DNA of 64,000 bases, taken from NCBI GenBank assembly GCA_018644665.1, contig JABGQA010000115.1, positions 62,001 through 126,000 on the forward strand, written 5' to 3'. Source of the DNA: Candidatus Poribacteria bacterium. Lineage in GTDB: Bacteria > Poribacteria > WGA-4E > GCA-2687025. A model generated the notes under the pieces. That model ran no database searches and was not told the DNA's origin. It was given only the letters and a program-made list of their open reading frames with translations. Numbering within the stretch: position 1 is the first letter of the stretch; every line of letters begins with the position of its first letter. This document shows, one piece after another, positions 8,056 through 16,091 of the stretch. The position numbers and the translations under genes were made by a program.

Positions 8056-10290
8056 GTGGATGATCTCGGTAGCCTGGTGAAAGAAGCGCGATCGGCCGAA
8101 GGCCAACGCGCGTTCACGGAGTTGGTCCGACGCTTTCAGGACATGGCAGTCGGCTTCGCTTTCACGCGGTTGGGGGACTTCCAGCATGCTGAAGACGCGG
8201 CCCAGGAAGCGTTTGTGCTCGCGTGGGAGAAACTGCCGCAGTTGGAAGAGCCCCTCGCCTTTGGAGGATGGCTGCGGCGCATCGTCCTGACGAGTTGCGA
8301 CCGGCACACGCGCCGTAAGGCGGTTCCCACGACGGAGTTGGACGCCGCGCGGTCGATACGCGCGGTCGACCCAACGCCGCATGAACGGCTGGAGCGCGAC
8401 GAGCGAGCAGCCGCGACGCGACAAGCGATCCACGAACTGCCGGAACAGGAACGCGTGGCTGTGACGCTCGTCTACCTGTCGGATCGGCCGCAGAAGGAGG
8501 TCGCGCAATTCCTGGGCGTCTCGCTCGCGCTGGTCAAGAAGCGTCTCTACTCCGCCAGACAACGACTGAAAGGAAGGCTGCAAACTGTGAGTGATCAGCT
8601 GAATCAGAGCCGCCCGTCTCGTGATGACGAGTTCACCGATCGGGTGGCGTCGTATCTCAACGCGAAGGGCGTCTGCGAAGCGGCCGAAGCCGGGGATCTG
8701 GGCCGTGTTCGGGAGATCGTCGAGGCGCGCCCCAAACTGGCGAACGCGAACCATCCGGAAGCCTCCGGTCGTCAGCGAGACGGCGCCATTCACCACGCGG
8801 CGAGAGCCGGTCACGACGCCGTCGTCAAGATCCTGCTCGACGCGGGAGCCGACGGCATCGGCGGGATGTTCGACAACTTCTACGTGCGCAACGCGGTCGC
8901 CGACGCGCGCGATGCCGGCCATGCAAGCGTCGTCGCCCTTATCGAAGAGCACTTTCTGGGTCGGGTCAGGAACGACTCGGATGGCATCAACGCTCTCGAC
9001 GCCGACGGCTACGCGCTGCTGCATCACGCGGTCTACCATCGACAGACGGCCTTCGCCGTGGAGCTGCTCGCCCTCGGCGCCGATCCGAATGTCCTGAGCG
9101 ATCACCGACACATCCGTCCGATGCATCTAGCTCTCTACAAGGGCATGGGCGGAACGCCGTCGGATCGTACGGCGGACGGTATGATGGCGGGCATCCTAAT
9201 GGCCCACGGCGCCCATTACGACATCTGGGCGGCGGCGGCGCTTGGGGACACCCAAACCGTCGGTTCGATGCTCGCGGCCGACCCGAGCTTGGCGAACCAC
9301 GACAGCGGCATGCTTCGGTACCCGGGTGGCTCCGCGAAGCCGCTAACCGTGGCCGTCCGTGGAGGACACATCGACACGGTGAGGGCCCTGCTGAACGCCG
9401 GCGCCGACCCGAACGCCGAGACGTTGGACAGATGGCACGGTGTGTTCGGGTATGAGCCGGAAGGCTACGAGGAAGCCGGGACGCCGCTGATGTTCGCGAT
9501 CGAGAACGAGTATTGGGACATCGCCCATCTCCTCCTGGACCACCACGCCCGTGGCGACACGCATGCGATCTATGCGGGGCCGAGCGTGGCCGACGTCGCG
9601 TTTGGATGCGGGAACACAGAGGTCGCCAACCGCGTGTTCCAAGCCGGAGGGCGACCGTTAATTCACGCCTACGTCGTCGGCGGTCATGATCTGCTTCTGC
9701 TCGAACTGATCGATCATGCCTCGCCTACTGGCGACGAGAGCCAGCACGTCCATCGTCGGGACATCTTGAAGGAGATCCTCCGTTGGACGCCGCGCTACGG
9801 CAACGTCGAGATGACGCGGAAGGTGTTGGAGAAACAGCCGAACGTCACAGCCTCGGATTGGCGGGGCTATCTGGAGGACGCCGTGCGACACATTGCGAGC
9901 GCGGACGAATGGTCGGGACAACTGGAGGTGCTCCGGCTGGCCTTCGCCAACGGCGCCATCCCCGACATCGCGGACGGCAACGGAACCGCCCTGTTGCATC
10001 AACTCGCCGCGCAGCCGCCCACGGGCAACCATCGGGCGCGCGTCGATCTCGCCCGCGTCTTGCTCGAAGCAGGAGCGGACATCGATCGCGTGGAGGGGCA
10101 GTCGAACACGACGGCGTTGGGCCTGGCCGTGAGGCGCAACCACGTCGCGCTAACCGAATTCCTGCTCGAGCAAGGCGCGGCCGTATCGCTTCCCGACGGC
10201 GGCGTCGAGCTGGAGCCGTTGACGTGGGCGACTGAGGAAGGGTTCGCCGAGATCGCGGACGCTCTCAGAGCGCGCGGCGCAACTGCGTGA
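8056..10290 (+). CDS. ECF sigma-70 factor fused to an ankyrin-repeat domain
   Basis: 744 aa from GTG 8056. Residues about 10-80 form sigma region 2 ('RAFTELVRRFQDMAVGFA', 'DAEDAAQEAFVLAWEKL'-type core). Residues about 115-170 form region 4 ('IHELPEQERVAVTLVYL' followed by the helix-turn-helix 'VAQFLGVSLALVKKRLYSA'). After about 30 residues the rest (about 205-740) is an ankyrin array with repeated 'A..GH..VV..LL.AGAD.' units, for example 'HHAARAGHDAVVKILLDAG', 'HHAVYHRQTAFAVELLALG' and 'VAVRGGHIDTVRALLNAG'. No membrane segment or anti-sigma gene is adjacent. The fused array may take the place of an anti-sigma or act as a ligand-sensing partner (inference). Confidence 0.88.
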   Translation: MDDLGSLVKEARSAEGQRAFTELVRRFQDMAVGFAFTRLGDFQHAEDAAQEAFVLAWEKLPQLEEPLAFGGWLRRIVLTSCDRHTRRKAVPTTELDAARSIRAVDPTPHERLERDERAAATRQAIHELPEQERVAVTLVYLSDRPQKEVAQFLGVSLALVKKRLYSARQRLKGRLQTVSDQLNQSRPSRDDEFTDRVASYLNAKGVCEAAEAGDLGRVREIVEARPKLANANHPEASGRQRDGAIHHAARAGHDAVVKILLDAGADGIGGMFDNFYVRNAVADARDAGHASVVALIEEHFLGRVRNDSDGINALDADGYALLHHAVYHRQTAFAVELLALGADPNVLSDHRHIRPMHLALYKGMGGTPSDRTADGMMAGILMAHGAHYDIWAAAALGDTQTVGSMLAADPSLANHDSGMLRYPGGSAKPLTVAVRGGHIDTVRALLNAGADPNAETLDRWHGVFGYEPEGYEEAGTPLMFAIENEYWDIAHLLLDHHARGDTHAIYAGPSVADVAFGCGNTEVANRVFQAGGRPLIHAYVVGGHDLLLLELIDHASPTGDESQHVHRRDILKEILRWTPRYGNVEMTRKVLEKQPNVTASDWRGYLEDAVRHIASADEWSGQLEVLRLAFANGAIPDIADGNGTALLHQLAAQPPTGNHRARVDLARVLLEAGADIDRVEGQSNTTALGLAVRRNHVALTEFLLEQGAAVSLPDGGVELEPLTWATEEGFAEIADALRARGATA

Positions 10291-10305
10291 GCGGGCGTGT
10301 GGAAC

Positions 10306-10358
10306 GCCGAGGGAGGAGAGTTGGCACGCGCAGGGCCTCTCCTCCGCCTGCCCTCGGC
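10306..10358. terminator. bidirectional hairpin between convergent genes
   Basis: Outer arms GCCGAGGG (10306-10313) and CCCTCGGC (10351-10358) enclose inner arms GGAGGAGAG (10312-10320) and CTCTCCTCC (10337-10345). It lies exactly between the convergent sigma-ankyrin gene and the aldo/keto reductase. There is no T-tract, so its strength is uncertain. Confidence 0.5.
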
Positions 10359-10366
10359 CCAACACG

Positions 10367-11263
10367 TCACGGCAGCCTTTCGCCGGTGGACGCGACCCAC
10401 ACGCGCAGCCACTGCTCGCGTGAAAGGTCCAACGCGTCCGCTCCCGCAGCTGCCCGCACCCGCTCAGTCTTCCCGGTGCCGAGGATGGGCACGACGTTCG
10501 ACGGATGCCGGAGGACCCACGCCAGCGCGACCTGGTCGGTCGACGCGCCGCCCAGCTCCGCGCCGACGGCCGCCAGCTCCGCCCGCACACGGACGGCTTG
10601 CTCGGAGTCCGAGGTGAACAGCCGCCCACGAGCGAGCGGGCTCCACGCCATCGGGGAGACGCGCAGACGCTGGCATTGGTCCAGCGTCCCGTTGATGTAT
10701 GGGTCGAGATAGAGCGGCGAGAACTGCACCTCGTTCGTGACGAGCGGGAAGGCGAGGCGCGAGCCGAGAAGTTCGAACTGCGACGGCGTGAAGTTCGACA
10801 CGCCGAAGTGCAGGACCTTCCCCGACGCGCGCAACTCGCCGAACGCGTCGGCGATCTCGTCCGCGTCCATCAGCGGAGACGGCCGATGGATCAGCAGCGC
10901 GTCGACGTGGTCGGTTCGCAGCCGGTGCAGCGACTCCTCCACGGACGCGATGATGCTGGGTTTCCCGGCGTCGTAGTGCGGGAACGACGTCCCGAACGTC
11001 CCAATGCCACACTTTGTGACGATCTCTACGCGGTCTCGAAGCGCGGGATGTCGCTCCAGGGCGTCTCCGAGCAGCATCTCGGCTCGGCCACCGCCGTAGA
11101 TAGCCGCGGTGTCCAGCGTCGTGATGCCGACGTCGAGGCCGGCTTCGATGAACCGCGCCATCTCGTCGGCGTCGTAGTCCCAACCCGAACTGCTCGCGTA
11201 GCCCTGAGCAATGCGGGAGAACGTCGGGCCGCCTTCGCAGGTCGTGATCCGGGAAATGGGCAT
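10367..11263 (-). CDS. aldo/keto reductase
   Basis: 298 aa from ATG 11263, which has a GGAGG site about 10 nt upstream. The reading frame extends further, but the extra residues are basic and low-complexity. The catalytic tetrad is present: D51 ('LDTAAIYG'), Y56, K84 ('VTKCG') and H126 ('LIHRPSP'). The TIM-barrel end carries 'VPILGTGKTERV', the NADPH-binding strand. The sequence resembles the YdhF/general oxidoreductase subgroup. It is cytoplasmic. It is divergent from a second reductase at 11544, which shares only family-level similarity. Confidence 0.9.
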   Translation of the reverse strand: MPISRITTCEGGPTFSRIAQGYASSSGWDYDADEMARFIEAGLDVGITTLDTAAIYGGGRAEMLLGDALERHPALRDRVEIVTKCGIGTFGTSFPHYDAGKPSIIASVEESLHRLRTDHVDALLIHRPSPLMDADEIADAFGELRASGKVLHFGVSNFTPSQFELLGSRLAFPLVTNEVQFSPLYLDPYINGTLDQCQRLRVSPMAWSPLARGRLFTSDSEQAVRVRAELAAVGAELGGASTDQVALAWVLRHPSNVVPILGTGKTERVRAAAGADALDLSREQWLRVWVASTGERLP

Positions 11264-11543
11264 CGGGTGCGCCTCCGTGGGATGGAGCGGGGCTTCGGAG
11301 TTCCATCGTCGCGCCAGAGGCGATCCGTTGACAACAGTCGGCGTCGGCACGCGCTCGCGACCGGCGGGCCGCCTGCCGTCTGCGGAACACACGCATGCAA
11401 GCCAGCCCGATACTGATCGGCCGGCGCCCCACGCGCGACCGCCCCTAGACAGCCGACCATGTCACGTCCTACATTGAGTCCCGACTACACTCACCACACA
11501 CGGTGGCGCCGCGCGCCGCGGCGCAGACGTAGGAACAGGACAC

Positions 11544-12542
11544 ATGGCAGGCTTTTCCCCCGACCGATACGACTCGATGAACTACCGACGCTGCGGCCGG
11601 AGCGGACTCAAGCTGCCCGCGGTGTCGCTAGGCCTCTGGCAGTCCCTGGGCGACACCGGCAATGAGGCCACGTGCCGTGAGGTCATGTACCGCGCGTTCG
11701 ACGGTGGCATCACGCACTTCGACCTTGCCAATAACTATGGCAACCCCGGTGGCAACAGCGAACTGGTAGCCGGCCGTATCCTCGTCGACATGCCTAGAGA
11801 CGAACTGATCATCTCGACGAAGGCCGGGTATGGGATGTGGCCCGGTCCGTACGGCGACTTCGGGTCGAAGAAGTACCTCGTGGCCAGCCTGGATCAGTCG
11901 CTTCTGCGGATGGGCCTCGACTACGTAGACATCTTCTACCACCATCGCCCGGACCCCGACACGCCGCTCGACGAGACGATGGGCGCCTTGGACCTCATCG
12001 TGAAGCAGGGGAAGGCGCTGTACGCAGGCGTGAGCAACTACCAGGGAGAGCTTCTCGGCGAGGCTGCGGGCCTGATGTCCGATCGTGGGTGGGCTCCCCT
12101 CACGATCAACCAGCCGTCGTACAGCATGATCAATCGCCGCATCGAACGGGATACGCTCGCCGTGGCCGAGGAGTCGGGCGTCGGGGTCATCGCGTTCTGC
12201 CCACTGTCCTCCGGCGTGCTGACCGACCGATATCTGGACGGGCTCCCGGCCGATTCACGGCAGGGCCTGCGCGGCGACAGCGGTCAGAGCTGGTACGAGG
12301 AGCGCGAGAAGAACGGCCTGTGGGACGGCATCCGTAAGCTGCGTGGAATCGCGCAGGAGCGTGGTCAGACGATGGCGCAGATGGCGCTGACGTGGATTCT
12401 CCGCGACGATCGCGTCACGAGCGTGCTCATCGGCGCGAGCCGCGTCGAGCAGATCGACGAGAACCTAGCCGCCGGCAACGCGACGCCTCTCACGTCGGAC
12501 GAGATCGACAACATCGAGGCGATCCTCGCGGAGATCGACTAA
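11544..12542 (+). CDS. aldo/keto reductase, YghZ/potassium-channel-beta-like
   Basis: 332 aa. 'MNYRRCGRSGLKLPAVSLG' is the typical opening of the YghZ (L-glyceraldehyde-3-phosphate reductase) branch. The catalytic residues are D60, Y65 ('NNYGNPGG'), K93 ('STKAGYG') and H134 ('YHHRPD'). The C-terminus 'VTSVLIGASRVEQIDENL' forms the NADP-phosphate site. An 'aggaac' stretch precedes the ATG. The enzyme probably reduces small aldehydes or sugar aldehydes in the cytoplasm. It is complete and followed at once by a hairpin. Confidence 0.92.
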   Translation: MAGFSPDRYDSMNYRRCGRSGLKLPAVSLGLWQSLGDTGNEATCREVMYRAFDGGITHFDLANNYGNPGGNSELVAGRILVDMPRDELIISTKAGYGMWPGPYGDFGSKKYLVASLDQSLLRMGLDYVDIFYHHRPDPDTPLDETMGALDLIVKQGKALYAGVSNYQGELLGEAAGLMSDRGWAPLTINQPSYSMINRRIERDTLAVAEESGVGVIAFCPLSSGVLTDRYLDGLPADSRQGLRGDSGQSWYEEREKNGLWDGIRKLRGIAQERGQTMAQMALTWILRDDRVTSVLIGASRVEQIDENLAAGNATPLTSDEIDNIEAILAEID

Positions 12543-12551
12543 CCTGCGATG

Positions 12552-12583
12552 ACGACGCGGGCGGCCTCGGCCGTCCGCGTCGT
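12552..12583. terminator. bidirectional terminator hairpin
   Basis: A 15-nt left arm beginning ACGACGCGG (12552-12566) pairs with 12569-12583 (GGCCGTCCGCGTCGT) with one G-U pair and a very tight loop. It sits between the convergent aldo/keto reductase and the small membrane protein, touching the latter's stop codon. Confidence 0.65.
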
Positions 12584-12807
12584 TACGGCCGCTTGCGCCA
12601 TAGAATCGTCACGACGAGGGTCGCGGTCAGAGCTACGCCGATGAAGGCCGTGGTCCAGACGATGCCCATGGCCTCAGGGACGTGCTCAGACCATCTTACT
12701 GCGCGAGCGGTCGTTGTGACAGCGTGCACGCGTCGCGCGAGGCCGATGACGAGCGCGAACACGATGAGCAGCCCGCCGCACAACGACAACTGGATAGCGC
12801 GCCTCAT
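12583..12807 (-). CDS. small two-helix membrane protein
   Basis: 74 aa from ATG 12807. Two hydrophobic helices are predicted by eye: residues about 5-24 ('IQLSLCGGLLIVFALVIGL') and about 49-68 ('IVWTTAFIGVALTATLVVTI'), with a basic C-terminus 'WRKRP'. The reading frame is open further upstream, but the extra residues are basic and implausible, and 'agggg' lies before 12807. The family is not recognised. It lies downstream of the lipoprotein gene on the same strand with a 55-nt gap, so both may act at the membrane together. Confidence 0.5.
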   Translation of the reverse strand: MRRAIQLSLCGGLLIVFALVIGLARRVHAVTTTARAVRWSEHVPEAMGIVWTTAFIGVALTATLVVTILWRKRP

Positions 12808-12862
12808 ACTTACCCCTGCCGTGATCCCACTGTAGGCCCGCCGGTCACGACGGTGATGCCCC

Positions 12863-13705
12863 TCACCGCGCCGCCGGCTCCTGGCTGTCCCAGTGACCGA
12901 CGCGCGACCCAACGATGAGATCGACAAGAACCACCCTCGCATCCTCGTCCACGCGAGCCAGCACCGCGTATGAGGTATTCACGACGTTTACAGAGTGGAT
13001 CGGCAACCCAACCTCGTCCATCACGAGCTGAAGCTGCGCCGCCTGATCCAGCAACTGCATGTGAGAAGACGCGGCCCGCTCGTTTCCTCTCTGCCTGAAT
13101 CTCTCCATGGCCTGCGCGACCGTAGCAACATGGTCTCGCATCGAGTCGCCAGCGTTGATGGCCGCCAGAGAGAGCCTCGCGGCGATCGTTGTGCCGCCGA
13201 GTTGCTCAATGGCGCCTGAGGTCAGCCCACCGGAAGTGACGCCATCGGTCCAGGAAACCTGACCTACTTCCTCCGCGCGCACGCCGAGCCCATCCAGCAG
13301 GGCGCCGATGTCGACCGACGGGACTCCCCGGGCGAAGACGATCCTCGCTGCCGCAGTCACATCGGGGGTGTCGGCCGCCCGTGTGCTCAGAGCCGCCTTG
13401 CGTTCCGCGATGTAGTCGGGCATCTCGGGCGCAGTCGGGCGGGCCAACCACGGACGTCGCTGCTCAGAACGGGCGCCGGTCGGCTCGGGGCGCGTACTTC
13501 CTGGCCCAACCCGGACGCCCTCTTGGTCAGAACGAGTGCTCTCTTGCGCGGCGCGGACGCCCTCCTGCTCCGCGCGGATCGCTCCTTCGTCGCTCGCCGG
13601 TCGAGCGCGGCATCCCGCGGACACCAGAACGACGGCTATACACAGAGCAGCGGGATTCAGTGAACGCCACGGACGACGGACTGTGAACTCGCATGCGATG
13701 CGCAT
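12863..13705 (-). CDS. hypothetical lipoprotein with heptad-repeat stalk
   Basis: 280 aa. Signal peptidase II lipobox 'LVSAGC' puts the lipidated Cys at residue 32 after a basic n-region and hydrophobic core. Residues 44-85 form six seven-residue units, each starting with Arg ('RAEQEGV', 'RAAQEST', 'RSDQEGV' and so on), probably a periplasmic stalk. The remaining about 190 residues are a soluble domain of unknown family, with 'HVATVAQAMERFRQRGNERAA' as a helical segment. No function can be assigned. Confidence 0.6.
   Translation of the reverse strand: MRIACEFTVRRPWRSLNPAALCIAVVLVSAGCRARPASDEGAIRAEQEGVRAAQESTRSDQEGVRVGPGSTRPEPTGARSEQRRPWLARPTAPEMPDYIAERKAALSTRAADTPDVTAAARIVFARGVPSVDIGALLDGLGVRAEEVGQVSWTDGVTSGGLTSGAIEQLGGTTIAARLSLAAINAGDSMRDHVATVAQAMERFRQRGNERAASSHMQLLDQAAQLQLVMDEVGLPIHSVNVVNTSYAVLARVDEDARVVLVDLIVGSRVGHWDSQEPAAR
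13451..13576 (-). repeat. six tandem 21-bp repeats coding heptads
   Basis: Six consecutive 21-bp units encode heptads starting with Arg, within the lipoprotein at 12863-13705. The first three units are close copies and the last three have drifted towards Gly/Pro. Confidence 0.7.
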
Positions 13706-13948
13706 GTCACCAGCCTCGCCACGACCGGCAACGCAGGGACCGGTCGTCAGATTTCCGCAGCGTAGGGGTCAATATACGCGAGCGCTGCATCGGCGGCTAC
13801 CGTCGGTGTGTGCAGAATCGACACCGCGGCGTTTCACGGCGCCGAGTGTGGTGTCGGTCCTGGCCCTGTGACCGGCGGGCCGCCACGGCTATTGTCCGAG
13901 TGGCGTCACCGAGCGCAACTGCCCGTGCACCGGTCGGAGTGAACGAGC

Positions 13949-14992
13949 ATGCAACCAGATTACGATATCGAGGCGCGCAAGCGCCGATGGGCCGGCTGCC
14001 TCTCCGGCGACGCTGGAGCCGGGCATCTCTACATGATCCACCACGACTCGGGCGGCGGCGCACGTCCGCTCCCCTGGCCCACGCTCATCGAAGAGCGGAC
14101 GGAGTGGGCGTGGGAGAAGTACCAGCGCCAACTCGACCGCGCTGAGTGGCTTCGCGACGACACGGTGCCGTATCTCGACGTCTACACCGGGACGGAGATA
14201 TTCGCGGAGGCGTTCGGCTGCGAAGTCTACCGGGCCTCGGACAACATGCCGTTCGCGCTCCCCGCAGTGACGGATTCCCGAGAGGCCGCTCGGCTCGCGG
14301 TACCCGAACCGAGCGCTACGCCCTTGGGAGCCCTGTTCGACATTGCCGACGAACTCCGCAAGCGCGCGGGGGCCGACGCCGTAATGCGCCTCGTCGACAT
14401 ACAGAGCCCGATGGACATCGCCGCGCTCATCTGGGACAAGAACGACTTCTACCCAGCGATGATCGGCGAGCCGGAGGCCGTCAAGGAACTCGCGCTCAAG
14501 GTTACCAACCTGCTCATGGCGTTCCTCGACGAGTGGTTCGCGCGCTACGGCCGGGATTTCGTGGCGCACTTCCCGGACTATTACATGCCCTGCGGCATCA
14601 CGCTCTCCGAGGACGAGGTCGGCGCCATCAGCGAGGACATGTTCATCGAGTTCTTCGAGCCGGAGCTGGTCGCCCTGTCGAGCCGCTACGGGGGCCTGGG
14701 GATGCATTCGTGCGCCGACGCCCGGCATCAGTGGGACAGGTTCGCCGCCCTGCCCGACCTGCGTCTCCTGAATCTCATCCAGCCCCCGGGCGAGATTTGC
14801 GACGCGTACGAGCGCTTCGAGTCGACGACGACGCAGATGCACTCGTGGACCGGCGACGGGCCGGCGTGGGAACGTGTCGCGGGGTTCCCGGAGGGTTCGC
14901 GGGTGGTGCTGAGCGCCTCGGCCGCGACCCGTGACGAAGCCCTCGAACTCGCAGACAAGCTCCACGTCGCCTGCGGGCGAGACGATGCCTGA
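13949..14992 (+). CDS. uroporphyrinogen-decarboxylase-family (URO-D) protein
   Basis: 347 aa. The overall TIM-barrel pattern of URO-D/cobalamin-methyltransferase relatives is seen: 'DIQSPMDIAALIWDKNDFY' mid-protein, 'GGLGMHSCADARHQW' as the late conserved His/Cys strand, and 'RVVLSASAATRDEALELAD' at the end. Poribacteria-type genomes carry many such genes of unknown substrate. It is probably not true heme-pathway HemE, because the classic N-terminal motif is absent. It starts an operon with the next three plus-strand genes and overlaps the second by 8 nt. Confidence 0.72.
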   Translation: MQPDYDIEARKRRWAGCLSGDAGAGHLYMIHHDSGGGARPLPWPTLIEERTEWAWEKYQRQLDRAEWLRDDTVPYLDVYTGTEIFAEAFGCEVYRASDNMPFALPAVTDSREAARLAVPEPSATPLGALFDIADELRKRAGADAVMRLVDIQSPMDIAALIWDKNDFYPAMIGEPEAVKELALKVTNLLMAFLDEWFARYGRDFVAHFPDYYMPCGITLSEDEVGAISEDMFIEFFEPELVALSSRYGGLGMHSCADARHQWDRFAALPDLRLLNLIQPPGEICDAYERFESTTTQMHSWTGDGPAWERVAGFPEGSRVVLSASAATRDEALELADKLHVACGRDDA

Positions 14993-15389
14993 CCTGTCGA
15001 ACTGGGACTACGACCTCCCTTGGTATCACGGCTCGCCGTTGGAGCTGACCGTGTTGCGCGAGGGCAGTACGATCACGCAGAACCGCGACCTCGCCGGCGT
15101 GTTCTCGCACAAGCCGAGTATCGTCGCCTTCAGAGAGCACGGCGGCCTGCTCGGGCACAGCGGCGAGGAGCCGGGATTCCTCTACTGCGTCGCCGCGCCG
15201 GTTACCTCAGCCGACATCCACCCGCATCCGACTTCGTCGATGGAGCCCGGGGAGGAGTGGCTCACCGACCGGGAGTTGCGTCTGGAACTCATCGGCCCCA
15301 CAGTTGTCTGCGAGGAAGAGCGCCTGCTTCCCGACGAGATACGGCGCCTCCAGGAGCAGTGGGAGCAGCGCAAGGCCGAACAGGCGTAG
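14985..15389 (+). CDS. conserved-looking protein of unknown function
   Basis: 134 aa from ATG 14985, overlapping the end of the URO-D gene by 8 nt, so probably translationally coupled. The N-terminal half has 'WYHGSPLELTVLREGSTI' followed by 'LAGVFSHKPSIVAF'. A 'YHGSP...L..GS' opening is seen in some ADP-ribosyltransferase-like folds, but that is only a hint. The C-terminus is a charged helix ('EEERLLPDEIRRLQEQWEQ'). There is no signal peptide. It is embedded in a URO-D/cupin/Gfo operon. Confidence 0.6.
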   Translation: MPDLSNWDYDLPWYHGSPLELTVLREGSTITQNRDLAGVFSHKPSIVAFREHGGLLGHSGEEPGFLYCVAAPVTSADIHPHPTSSMEPGEEWLTDRELRLELIGPTVVCEEERLLPDEIRRLQEQWEQRKAEQA

Positions 15390-15417
15390 GCAGACCGCGG
15401 CCGGATAGGAGGGCCCT

Positions 15418-16077
15418 ATGGCGATCGAGGTATACGACTACCGCACCGACATCCGCAACGTGCTCGTCACCCCGCAGATACGCGCACGCTTCATCCAGAT
15501 CGACGTGGGCGACATCAGCGGAGGGTCGCGTCCGGGCGCGGGACACTCGCACGATCTCGGCCACGAGGTGTTCCTCGTGTTGCAGGGGCAGGCTGAGTTC
15601 GAGATCGAGGGCGAAACGGCGGTCGTCGGGCCTGGGCAGATGTGCGTCGCCCTCGTGGACGAGGTCCACACTGTGCGGAACGTGGGCGACGAGCCAGTCA
15701 TCCTGTATCTCTCCGTCACGCCGCACATACAGCCCACCCACACCGGCTGGACCGAGGACGGCGAGAAGGCCCCGCCGGGGTTCAACCGCTCGACGTCCTA
15801 CGACGTGCCGGAAGACGACGCGAGCGCCACGGACGCCCTGCTGACCGCGCATCTGGAAGCCGTCTCCCGCTACGCGGACACGGTAGCCGCCGCGTTGGAC
15901 GCCCACCGAGGGCAAGGCGAGGCGTTCCGCAAGGCCACGACGAACGGCGATGGAGCCGCCGCGCGGGAAGCCCGCGACGCGATGTGGGCGTCTCTGTATC
16001 CGCTGTTCGGCGGGTCGCACGAAGTCGCGGAAGCCTGGAACGCCTTCACGTACCGCACGGCGGCCGAGGCCATCTGA
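15418..16077 (+). CDS. cupin-domain protein
   Basis: 219 aa. Residues about 30-105 form a cupin barrel with motif 1 'GHSHDLGHEVFLVLQG' (metal ligands His, His, Glu) and motif 2 'VDEVHTVRNVG' (fourth His). The C-terminal about 100 residues are helical ('LLTAHLEAVSRYADTVAAAL') and not recognised. A strong AGGAGGG site precedes the ATG. It is the third gene of the operon, 28 nt after the previous stop and 14 nt before the Gfo/Idh/MocA start. A sugar isomerase, a dioxygenase or a sensing role is possible. Confidence 0.82.
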   Translation: MAIEVYDYRTDIRNVLVTPQIRARFIQIDVGDISGGSRPGAGHSHDLGHEVFLVLQGQAEFEIEGETAVVGPGQMCVALVDEVHTVRNVGDEPVILYLSVTPHIQPTHTGWTEDGEKAPPGFNRSTSYDVPEDDASATDALLTAHLEAVSRYADTVAAALDAHRGQGEAFRKATTNGDGAAAREARDAMWASLYPLFGGSHEVAEAWNAFTYRTAAEAI

Positions 16078-16091
16078 CCGAGGAGCCGGCC

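Noticed and set aside
7897-9126. 409-codon minus-strand open frame
   Set aside because: It is antisense to the sigma-ankyrin gene, whose translation has clear domains. Long shadow frames are expected at this base composition.
13889-14965. 358-codon minus-strand open frame
   Set aside because: It is antisense to the URO-D-family gene and has no recognisable motif.
13949-14992. True uroporphyrinogen decarboxylase (HemE)
   Set aside because: The N-terminal HemE signature is absent and no other tetrapyrrole gene is near. A family-level call is safer.
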